In this document: in pieces, positions 23,001 through 35,000 of the stretch
Numbering within the stretch: position 1 is the stretch's first letter
Layout of the letters: each line of letters opens with the position of its first letter
From: Protopterus annectens
Taxonomy: Eukaryota > Chordata > Ceratodontiformes > Protopteridae
NCBI RefSeq assembly: GCF_019279795.1
Contig: NC_056749.1
Span: 576,575,549 to 576,639,548, forward strand
Reading direction: 5' to 3'
DNA length: 64,000 nt
Program-made: the position numbers and the translations under genes
The notes under the pieces: generated by a model
Databases searched by the model: none
The model's input: the letters and a program-made list of their open reading frames with translations, nothing else
What the model was told of the DNA's origin: nothing

Positions 23001-26000
23001 GTATGGATCGGTACGGGAAGCGCACCCTTACTTCAGCAGCCTTTACCTTAAGGTCTCTGAATTACCTTACGCACTTCACCAGACTTCAGAGGGATCTGGT
23101 CAAGGAGCTTTCAGATACCCTCTCTGGTAACCTACCCGAGCAGTTGGCCCAGACGGTTAGCTCTCAGTTGGCTACTCTATCATCAATATCAAACTCGTCC
23201 ATGAGGCTCATTTCATATGCGGCCGAGGGGGCGAGTAGAGCGGCGGGTACAGGTGTTGCTCTACGGAGACAAGCCTGGCTCCGCCTGTGTCATTTTGCGG
23301 AGGCCTTCAAGTCTTCCTTTGCTGACCCTCCCTTTGATGGGTCCTCCTTGTTTGGACCCAAGGTAAAGGACACCTTGACCCGCTGTGAACAAGAGGGTAA
23401 GACTTTGACTGCCCTAGGGGCATGGTTTTCCACTCCCTTCCGGCCTTATTCCCAAGGCTAGAAGAGGGGGTAAAATGTGGTTCCACAAATTTCAGAAGAC
23501 TTACCCCTCACAGCAGGATGATCCCCCTTCTAGAGGCAGAGGAGGGGGAAATTTTTTCAGGAAGACGCCGTCCCAGAGGCGGCAGAGGCCCCCGCAACAC
23601 TGGAGACCGCGAGTCCTTTCGTGGCTCCTCAACCTTCCAGCATCCCTGAAGGATTGCCCGACTGCGCCGCTCCGGAGCCAGTCGGGGGTTATTTTTCGAG
23701 GCACCTAAAGGCCTGGGAGAATATCACTCAGGACCGATGAGTGCTCCGGATCATTGCCGGAGGTTACAACATCCCCTTTTCTCAGCCCCCACCACCATCC
23801 CGGAAAATCCTGGACCCACCACCCAGTCAACGGGATCTCGCAGCCATCGAAATTTCAAAGCTGCTTCAAAAAGGAGTCATCCAACCGGTCCCCGAAGACC
23901 AGACCGGATTAGGGACTTACTCCAGATTCTTTTTGGTGACAAAAAAGACCGGGGACATGAGGCCCATCTTGGATCTCAGCAAACTCAACCGTTCTGTCAA
24001 GAAGTCCAAGTTCCGGATGGTCACCTTACAATCCATTCTCTCGCTGCTGGAGGAAGGTGTTTGGATGTGCTCCATAGATCTCAAGGACTCCTATTATCAT
24101 ATCCTGCTAGATCAGGTGTCCAGGAGACACTTGCGCTTCAGCCTGGGAGACAGTCATTTCCAGTTCCGCGCACTGCCCTGTGGTCTCACCACAGCCCCCA
24201 GGGTGTTCACCAAATGTTTGGCGGTGGTGACTGCTCACCTGAGAAGTCTAGGATTCCAGGTGTTTCCATACCTAGACGACTGGCTCCTAACTGCCACTTC
24301 CAGGCGTCTACTCTTACAGAACCTAGCAGCCACTATATCTCTAGGCAACTCCCTAGGAATCACCTTCAATTGGGAAAAGTCTGTGTTGCTGCCATCTCAG
24401 CGCATACGATTTATCGGAGTAGAGATAGACTCAAAGCAAATGCGGGTCTATCTTCCTACAGAGAGGATAGAAATATTACAATCTCAAGTCCGAGCATTGC
24501 TCTTCAAACGCTGAGCCCCAGCCAGGATGGTCCTACAACTGTTGGGTTCCATGTCGGCTACCGTTCTCCTAGTTCCCTTAGCAAGATTGCATATGAGGAT
24601 TCTCCAGTGGCTCCTGTCAGTCCAGTGGTCGTATCAGGATCTCCCTCTCAGTCACCTCATTATGATCACAGACACGTGCAAACAGGACCTCCGTTGGTGG
24701 CTTCTTTCCTCCAACCTGGATCAGGGGCGACCCTTCATTCCTCCACCACCAGTGGCCACTTTGACTACGGACGCCTCCCAGACGGGGTGGGGGGGTCATT
24801 ACCTGGGCAGGTCAGTCCAAGGCAAATGGCACCCCGACGAGAGTTCCCTCCAAATCAACATACTGGAAATGAGGGCGGTGCTTCTATCTCTACAAGCACT
24901 ACACAGTTACGTCCCCCAGGGCATGATTGCCGTTCAGTCCGACAACATGTCAGTAGTCTGGTACCTGAACAAGCAGGGAGGGACCAGGTCCTACCCCCTT
25001 TGCAGAGAGGCCATGAAAGTATGGGATTGGGCTGTTGCAACCAACCGTTTCTTGGTAGCAACTCGCATTCCGGGGAAATCCAATGTGATAGCCGACAGAC
25101 TGAGCAGAACTATTCTCTCCCCGCATGAGTGGTCTCTGAACGACAGAGTGGCAACTCAGATCTTCAGAAGATGGGGAACTCCTTGTTGCGACCTCTTTGC
25201 AACTCCTCTCAACACGAAATGTCTATAGTTCTTCTCTCTCACCCCAGTACCGGGGTGGATTCCCAAGGACGCCCTAGTCCAAGCTTGGCCCACCGGCCTA
25301 CTGTACGCCTTTCCACCGGTTCCCCTTCTTCCCAGGGTGATCCAGAAGGTGATTCACTTGCAGTGAAAGATGATTTTAGTTGCCCCATACTGGCCTCGTC
25401 AAGTCTGGCTGCCCTTTCTTCCGAAATACGTACTGGACGGTCCATGGTTCCTGGACCAGGTTCCAGACCTCTTGATCTACCAGTCGGGACAGCTCCATCA
25501 GTCCCTTCACTTTTTGAGGTTAACAGCTTGGCTCTTCCACTTCCGACCATAGTCAGGAACCAGGTTTTGGACTTGGAAGTCATACATATCTTGTCCTCGG
25601 CCCACAAGAATTCGACTAAAAAAATGTATAACCGCAAATGGAAGAGATTCGCCATTTGGGCCCAACTCCGGGGCTTAAATCCTATTACTGCCCCGGTGTC
25701 AGAAGTTTTGAAATTTTTAGCTTCCTTATTCAATCAAGGTTCTTCGGTCTCTACCATTAAGGTTCAATTGGCAGCCATTTCTAATTTTCATGAAAGTATA
25801 GACCCACCTTTGATGAGCAATAAGTTGTGTAAAGCCTTCATGAAAGGTGCTGGGCTGCTACGACCTCCGATTTCTCATCCCGCTCCACCGTGGGATCTTA
25901 ATTTCGTATTAGGTGCTTTGACCTCTTCCCCCTTCGAACCGGCAGCAACTTGTGAAATTTCTTTCTTGGAAGACAGCTTTTTTGGTGGCAATTACATCAG

Positions 26001-29000
26001 CCAGAAGAGTTTCGGAACTTCAAGCCCTATGTGTCAAACCACCGTACCTGGTTTTTCACAAGGTTAGAGTATCCCTCAGGCCTAATCCATCCTTTGTTCC
26101 CAAAGTTTGTTCTAGTTTTTGTCTTCAACAGTCATTGTAACTCCCAGTTTTCTTCCCAAATTACTCAGACAGAGCGGAATACATCTTCCATTCATTGGAT
26201 ATTCACAGGCAATTGCGTTTCTACTTAGATAGGACACACCAAACATGGAAAACAGATCAGTTGTTTGTGTCCTTTTCGGACAATAAATTGGGCAAAGCCG
26301 TCACGAAGGTCACTATTGCCAAGTGGATCAGAGACTGTATCAGTCATTCTTACCTTCTTTCTAATAGAGAGCTTGCTACCACTGTGAAAGCTCATTCTTC
26401 AAGGGCTATGGCCACTTCGACAGCCTTTCATTCCAAGCTTGCCATTAGTGACATTTGTGCTGCGGCTACCTGGTCTTCTCCTCACACCTTCATTTCTCAT
26501 TACAAATTGGATGTGGCATCTCTGGGGCGAGCTTACTTTCGGTTCCACAGTTCTCAGGAGTGTTTTCCAGTGAGCCACCCAGGAATCAGGTGCTAGGGAC
26601 GCTGTCCCATCAGTACAGAATGTAGGCGAGATAGGATCACATAACATCTTTTAGTTATGTACTTACCATAACTTTAGATGTTTGGGATCCATCTCGCCTA
26701 CATTCCTAATAACCCACCCTCCTTCCCCCTGCCTTGGAAATCAGAAGAGACCGGACGGTTCAGTTTAGCCGTTTCATCTTGAAACACCTGGCAATGTTAT
26801 TTCAACTGTCTATGAGTGTGGGCATGTGTGCGGACAAACAAGATCTGGGGAAGTAGTGGTGGTGCATCCTGGGATGTGAGATAGCTCAGCCAATTAGAGA
26901 CTTCGCTCTATAGTATAGCATGCCGAGTCGGAGCCGAGGATCGGCTAGGAACCCATCAGTACAGAATGTAGGCGAGATGGATCCTAAACATCTAAAGTTA
27001 TGGTAAGTACATAACTAAAAGTTATAGCTGTTCTAAAGCTGGCAGAATGCGCAGGTTGCCTTCCATTCTCAAGGTCCAAGGTTTATTCTCAGGTCTGGTA
27101 AATAAGTCACTAGAATATTGGCACCTTCATGCTGAAAATGTAGAGTATAAGATGGTGATATATAGCGAGTAAGAAGGTAACACTATTTGAAGATGAGTTG
27201 TATAAGTAAGAACCAATAAGACAGTCATTCCACGTTTGGAATGTTACACACGTTTTTGAATGAATGTGTGAATTTTGTTGAGTGGTATGTATGCTTATGA
27301 ACAGAAATCTCTGTTATTTGTGGTTTATTTTCAGTTCCAAGACTGTCATAATTTTCTCTCTCTTACTAGGAGAAGAGGCCAAAACCCCACATCGCTCCAT
27401 TCCTATTGGAATCATTGTGTCATTGCTGATCTGCTTTTTGGCTTACTTTGGAGTGTCTGCTGCTCTGACCCTCATGATGCCATATTATATGCTAAACAAA
27501 GAAAGTCCCCTTCCTGAGGCATTCAGTTATGTTGGCTGGGACCCAGCCTGTTACAATGTAGCAGTCGGATCTCTGTGTGCTCTATCTTCCAGGTAGGATG
27601 GTTGTCTTAAATTCCTTGTGTGCAGTTTCTTCTCATTACAGTTTTTTTCTTTGTATTTTCCCTTATTTGTTTTAGTGATCTGTAGTTTTTTCATAGGTTT
27701 CTCAATCAGAAAACTTATTTTTGCCAAAGTTAAGAATCATCGATATGACATTTTATTTTTGTATACTGGCCTCATTTTGTAGATGCCTTCCATTTTCTTT
27801 TTGTATACTGGCCTCATTTTGTGGATGCCTTCCATTTATTGTTGCAGTATTCATAACAACAGGGAACTCCCTGCCAAGGGCGCCCAATGTCCGGACAGTA
27901 TACCAAAGCCTTTAGATTGCTTTAAGGTATGCTGTATATCACACATATACTCCTCACATAGTGTAGGGCATAAAGATGATGTTTGGACCTACCATCTTCA
28001 GAACTTCTTTGCCGCAAGTCCAAATGCCGTCTCTTAATTGTCTGTCTGAATGCCTGTTCCGCTGCTGGTTCACCAAGCTGTTGCAGGTAAGTGCCTTGTT
28101 GGGGTTTTGTTTTACTTATCTTTATTTTATTATTTGTTGCTTGTGGGGTTTCATGTTATCCAAGAAGGGTAAATGCCATTGTGGGAGACCAATTCCCCAT
28201 AAAGACCACCACAAACAGTGTCTGTTTTGCCTTGGCACCTCCCACGACTATACTTCCTGTTCTGTCTGTGAAGCTTTTGTTCCTAAAATCGTTTGTGGTA
28301 GACTTTCTTCTTTAGTGCTTTTTCCTGCTAAGGACATGATGAAGGGAACTCCCCATTCCGCGTGACAGTCATCTGTGAAGAAGAAAGCCAAGAAACCTAG
28401 GCTGGAATCTTCTGCTGTTCAGCCTCCGCTGGATGTCTCTCTTGAGGTGAATGAATACCCGAAGGTTTGCCCAGCTTTATCATTGGATTCCTCTGCCACG
28501 ACTGGGTTGGAGGCTGGCGGGGATCCGACTTTTAAGTATGACTGAAGAGACATTGAAGACGTCTGCTTTGGACGTTTGGGGGAAACCATGGCTGATTATC
28601 TCCAAGGGCGCTAGGGGTGTTCCTCAAATCGTAGTCAGAGAAGAAGTCCCTACTACCATTATTGAATGCCGTCCTGGATCAGAGCCTTCTAAATTCTATA
28701 GGGCAGATGTCTCATTAAAGAAAAAGACTACACATATTTTTCCTGCTAAGGATCAACAGAGTGAATGGCAGTATTTACTGAGGGCTGGCTAGTTTAGTGC
28801 TTTGATGGCATTGAATCCTCCTCAGGAAGTTTCTGTTCCAGCTCCCCTTGGTCCTCTACACCCCTTAAAAAACCCAGGGAAGAGGATTCCTCTGAGGAGG
28901 AGCTGGATTCAGATGAGGAATCCCTTACATACTCTTCTCAAATTCCCTCTCCTTTGGATTATGGAACTGATGAGAAGGAATCTACCAGTCCTGATACTCC

Positions 29001-32000
29001 TTTGAAGAGATTTTTTTTTTTAGGGACACAATGTCTAGGAGGATGGAGTTCTTTAAGTGAGATTTTGCTCAGGGCTGTCAGATACAAAAAAAGGTATTAT
29101 GAGTTGCTGCAGATTCAGTCTCCAAGACCTGCTTTTTTTCTCCTTTCTTGGGTGCCTTGTTGAACGCATTTGCTAATGCTTCTAAGGCCCCAGACTCTCA
29201 TCCCCCTACCCCCAAGAAGCCTGATAGATTCTATAGGGTGCCTGAGGACTGTAAGTTGTAGTTCTGTTGACCCCTCGGTGGTGTCTTTAGCTTTTGACAA
29301 GCCATTTTTATTGCTTCCCTTTCCTAAGTTACTGCCCTCTGATAAAGATAGCAGAACCATGGAAAGGCTTGGCAAGATAGTTTATAGCTCTGCGACCCTG
29401 GTATTTAGGGCTGTTAATTATCAGACCCATATGTTCAGGTACTTGTTAGCTGTCCTTTCCTAGACCTGTCAGTTTTTTTCTGAACTTTCAGAGTCTGAGG
29501 GTAAAACTGCTGCCCTTTTCCCGATAGGGACTTCCTCCCAGGTGGCTCGTCATTCCATCAAGTGTAGTTATGATGCAACAGATGCTTCCTCTAGGGCTGC
29601 TGCTTTTGTGTCAGTGGCGAGAAGATTTTCTTGGCTTCAGCTTCAACCTTTGCCTGATGATATAGGTTTGTAGTTGGCTATTGGGCTTTTGGCCTGAAGG
29701 TCTTTATAAGCCTAGCCATGTATACCCTTTATAATACTAGAGAAACCATGTATAAAGGATCTTGCCTAAACCCAACAACAACTGCCCATATTTAGGAGGT
29801 TCATAGGTGAAATCCCCAGCAGGAATTTACATTTTTCTATCCAGTCATCCTGCCTATGCTTAAAAAGGGTCATAGAGGAGCTTTGTTTGATGTGAAGTGG
29901 TAGCCTATTTCAGAGGAGTGGATATCTCCGAGAGATATCTGTCTCTCAGGCAGGTCCTGTTTGTCACAGACCAGGTTAAGGTCCCTGGAGCTGGTGACCC
30001 TTGTCCCGTTCGACTTGTAGATGTGCAGCACTTTCATTAGGTTTGTATCCGAGCTTGCTCTGCAAGCCAGGCACAAGTCTTGTCTTAAGTAGTCTGTACA
30101 CTACTGAGTAGAGTGACATTAACCTCAGTCTGTCAGTGTATGACATGCTGGAGACCTTGAATTTTCTTGGTTAGAAATCTCTGAGGTCACTGAAGTTACT
30201 GCAGGTGCGTGGTGAGGTACATACCAAACAGAGCATTGTTTTGAATTATTGGTCTGACAAGGTTCGAGTACAGGGGTATTATGATCTCTTTCGTGTTTGA
30301 GGCAATGCCTTTGCTAATGAGATGTGCAACGTTGAATGGCTTCCTTACCGTAGTGGACAGATGGCGGTCAAAGTTAAGGCTACAGTCAACTTTCATTACC
30401 AAGACTCTCACTACTGACTTGTTACTTAGGGTATTATTATTTATATGATAGTCTGAAGGGGTATCTTTAATGGTCTGAAGGGATATCTTTAATGGCTTCT
30501 TAGAGGGCTGTGCTGGTCCTTCCTCCTCCCCCTCTTCTTCCTGAGCTTTGGCAATCTCCATTGTGTTATGAATACTGCAAAAGTGAAATGGATGACATAG
30601 TACAGTTGTGTAAAATCTTAACATAATGGTAGATGTCCTTCTCTTCACTGTTGCAGTATTCATTCCCTCCCTCCTCCCCCTGGTCCATTGCTGTTCTGGA
30701 TATACTGAGTACTTCTATTTTCGCTGGACTGGCATTCCTACTGGGGCTCTCAGTTCTGAGGATGGTACACCCAGATGTCCCCTTTATGCCATATGCTATG
30801 TGAGGTGCATATGTGTGACGTACAGCATACCTTAAAGCAACCTAAAGGCTTCAGGCTACCTGTGGCAAGGATTCCCTTGTTTTATGAATACTGCAGCTGT
30901 GAAGAGAATGACATCTACCATTATGGTAACAGTTTACACAACTGTTCTTTTGTTGTATAGGGACGTCCTTGCTAGTTTGGACACATGGTTCATGGAACCA
31001 AAAAATGCAAGTTCTTAGGTTTGAGGAAATCCAACTTTCTAGCCATTTCGTCTAGTGCATGTGATGGGGTCTTATATTTCATTTGTGAAATTATCTTTTA
31101 TTGAAATACTGTGAAATCTCTGGTGCATTTTTCTTTTGTTAGTTATGATTTTAAAACCCATATTGTATGTAATATTGATTTGAACAACTTCTGCATATGA
31201 TATATACCTTGATTTCCAGCAGAATAAGTGTATTCTAGTACAGTGTGTGTAGAAATGTGGTTTACTTTGAAGTTTTGTTATGCAAACTGGTTTATATTAT
31301 ACTTCCACACTCTATAATTTAATTTTAACCCCCTCAAAATGAAGCATCAACTGTAAAAGGTACTCACACTTTTCTTAATTTTTCCCTTTATGCTTAACTT
31401 TGGTTCTAAATGTTTCTTTCCAGCTAAACATTTTATATTGTTCCCTACGATATCCCATGAAATCAAATTATTTTTTATTTTTATTCCCATGAAAACGCAT
31501 GCCTTTTTTTCTGTGTATTTGCTGAAAGAGAATTTTTTTCAGTCTGTATTTTTGGCATTTTATGAAAATGTATGCAGTTTGAGGTTATTTATCTAATAAG
31601 ACAAAACAATTGTTTTAAACTAATGTAGGCAAACATGTATTTTTAGAAAACAAAAGAGCATTGTTTTATTTTCCTAAAATATAAACATGAGCATGACACC
31701 TAGTTTTGCAGTAGTTTTTGCCTAAAGGTAAACTGCAGAGGTGACATACAAGTAACCTTCATGCAAAACACCAAAGAATGACAGTGGAAGTAGCATGAGT
31801 TAAGAGGCAGAGTTTCGTCCAAGATGCAAGGCATTACATGTCTTAATGAGTTAATGTGTTCTTCCATTTCCTCTATCAGCTTGCTGGGATCTATGTTTCC
31901 AATGCCACGTATAATCTATGCCATGGCAAAAGATGGACTGCTTTTCCGATTCCTGTCCAATGTAAATAGTAAGAGAAAAACACCAGTGATTGCAACAATT

Positions 32001-35000
32001 GCTTCAGGTGTTGTGTCAGGTGAGGCCCAAGCACAGTTTCACTCTTTTTCTCTCGTTTCTGTATATTTTTCCCCTTTAATTCTATTATGGTGGTGTGTGT
32101 GTTGCTAAAACATTTAAATATTATGCAGCTGTTGCTTGATGAGGGTAGCATTTTAATGGAGGTGAGACAGATGGTGTTATTGTCTTTGTTTTAATTAACT
32201 CTTTCTTCCAAACAAAAAAAAAACTTGTGCAATTGATTTAACCAGTGAGGGTGTTCCTTTTGTCACCCACACACTGGAGATGTGACCATGGAAGTGATTA
32301 TAATTTGATAAGTGGACTCTGTGTGTGGGGGGAGGGGGGCTCTGAAAGGCACAGACCCCCTCTCCCCAGAACTTGCTGTAGGGTCATAACAGCTTTGAGG
32401 AAAAAGTCAGTCTCTAGAAATTGGGACTTGGGACTTTTATTATTTAGGTTTTCATTAATACAATGCAAATCAGTAGGGTTACTGTTGTTTTAACAAAATT
32501 CACAATTATTGGAGATTTTTTTTGTAGTGTGGTTTGACTCTGAGGCAGCAGTTATTTGGTGGAGACTGAGACACAGCCCTGCCCAAAAAAGTTGTCCCCG
32601 GGTGTCACCAACAGTGGAGAGGGGGTGGACTGAAGAAATTTGGATTTTTGGTTTCCATTAATAGAACATGGGACAATAGTCTTACCATTTTAACAAAAGC
32701 CCACATTAATTGAGATTGTTGGTTTTTTACAGTGTTGGTGTGACCCAGAGGTAATTGTTTTTTTGGAGATGGTTGTGCCCCCCATGTAGTTATCACGAGG
32801 CTCATTGCAGTACTGCTTGAAGACACACATTGACATTGAACTGTTATGTTTAAGTTACATATTTTAAGTCTCATATCATCTGCATTAATGCTTCAGATCT
32901 CATTATCTAAGCTATGTGTAAGTTGCATATTGTAAGTCTCAATGTCATCAGCATTGCAGTAGAGACCACATTGTTTATATTAAAAAGACAGCCTTCTGTA
33001 ATTCTGCATCAGAATGTAATATGTGATGTGATGGTGGCTTCATGGAGCCCTTGGAACTTGGGCCAGATTCAGTAACACCTACACTAACTGTACACAATCT
33101 GTATTCAAGAACGTCCCTATCCCATGTTTTGTGCTTTCTAGTCACTCAAAGATTATGCTAAGTGTGCATGTAGTCTACACTTGTAACCTTTATGAGTCCC
33201 TCAAGGTATTTAAGGCTGCAAGAAAATCAGTAAGATGACTAAACGTAGGAAAAAGGTGTGAATTACACTTGTGTTCCCTGTTCACTCAGAACGGAGTATA
33301 ATGTACACTTAGTATAGGCATTACTAAATCCCAGGGATAATTATACTTTGTCATTTTTATGAATATTGTTACATTTGAGTAGATATAAAGTGCTGGCTGA
33401 AGTGGTTAGTAAAGGCTAATTGTGATTGTAAAGTAAACGTGGTGATTACTTGTCTAAACTTCTCTATCTTAAATGTTTACCTTTGCAATTTACTCCAAAT
33501 ATGGCCTGTTTTTTCACTATACAGAAACTTTTTTGTGCTTAGTGTCGACTACTCATTTTTTCTGTTTTTTTATGTGAATACTCTATTGAGTAACGTTTTT
33601 TTGAAAACTGTAATTTTATTTGTTTAGTGTGAGGTGCACTATGCTCTGATTGAAATAAAAGTTAGTACGGCTGTTTTAATTTGCAGGTGGCCTACACTGT
33701 GGAGCCTGCCTGATGACCTATGATGTAGGGGTGGTAGGGTTGTTCATGAGGGGATAAGTCAGGAAGAGAACATGGCCATATCTGCCGTTGGTACCATTGT
33801 CATGTTCTTTCAAAGTGGAATATTTTTTCACAGCTTTGGGTTCTCATTCAGCAGGCCAGTAACTGTCTTTCTGTGGGCATAGAATAGTAAAACAAGATCA
33901 AATGGGGATGTAAAAGCAATTGAGAATAAGCAGCCTGCACGTTCTACTTTAGCAATGGTATCATTTGCTTCTGCACAAATATTGGGAATGAGAGGGGACT
34001 GTATTTTAGTGTTAAAGCATTGACATTTCCTACACCCTGTGTCTTTTTTATTTATTTTTTTCTTTTCTTCTTGGACTGTTAATGGTTGATGTGGTTTAAA
34101 AGTTGTGTTCCTGTTAGTACATTTGGCATATTTTTTTCTTTAAGGAAGGTTCATTGACTGCTGCTTTGTTTTGTCTTGCAGCTGTGATGGCATTCCTGTT
34201 CGATCTACATGCTCTTGTGGATTTAATGTCTATTGGAACTCTCTTAGCGTATACCCTTGTTGCAGTATGTGTACTAATTCTCAGGTATGGGACAAATATC
34301 TCTTGCATGGTTGGTGAGATATTACTTGTAATAATCATAATTAAAACCCAAAAGCTGATGTATTTTGGTGTCAATATACATTCTCTTTGATAAATAAAAT
34401 GAGGTGCACTAGCCAAAGGTTGGGTTGATGTCAAGGCCACTGCATAGTGGTGACTTTTTTTGATGTTCCATAGGGAGAATTTGAGACTGTAACCCATTGT
34501 AGAAAGAATTTCCACAGAGCTCATTGGTCAGTAGCATAAGTTAAACTGTCATGCCAACACCTCATGTCTAGTCTTTACCAATGACAATAGTTCTTTTCCT
34601 CACTGCAGGTATCAGCCCGACCAGAACACTTCAGAAAAAAATATAGTGGAGCTGAATGACCTAGATTCACAGAAAGTTGCTCTGAATAGTACCAGCAATG
34701 CCAGCAAGGAGAAAGATGAACAAATCACTTTAAAGTCATTATTTTTTCCCAACAGTGAAAAGCCAACAACATCATCTGGGCATTTAGTCTACTTTTGTGT
34801 GGCAATAATGTGTAAGTACTGCAGAAATCTTTGCATAGTCAGCTGTATTAATAATTAGACCAGTCTATTTTGGCTGTAACTTTTAACATTTTTACACCTG
34901 GAAACATAATGGCATGTTAAATGGAAGTTACTGTCCTGACATCCTCAAGGACAGAGAATGGTAGGAGACTGAATTACTAGAAATTCTTAAAGCACAGAGA

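Larger units (their letters stand above)
20669..27021 (+). mobile_element. DIRS-type tyrosine-recombinase retroelement 1 (fossil, broken)
   Basis: A DIRS-like element of about 6.35 kb inserted in sense in the transporter intron. Parts in order: left inverted terminal repeat (ITR), leader, gag-like ORF, reverse transcriptase, RNase H, tyrosine recombinase, internal complementary region, right ITR. The internal region is complementary to both outer ends side by side, the signature of DIRS. Coding regions are broken, with about four to six breaks. Well-preserved ends and a long open gag-like frame suggest moderate rather than great age. Confidence 0.92.

Noticed and set aside
20669-27021. Reading the element as an LTR retrovirus or Gypsy-type element
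   Set aside because: It has inverted, not direct, terminal repeats, an internal complementary region, a tyrosine recombinase instead of a DDE integrase, and no protease or envelope recognised.
28091-28315. A host gene between transporter exons at 28.0-29.5 kb
   Set aside because: Matches to the DIRS gag-like cysteine cluster and helical block show it is element-derived.
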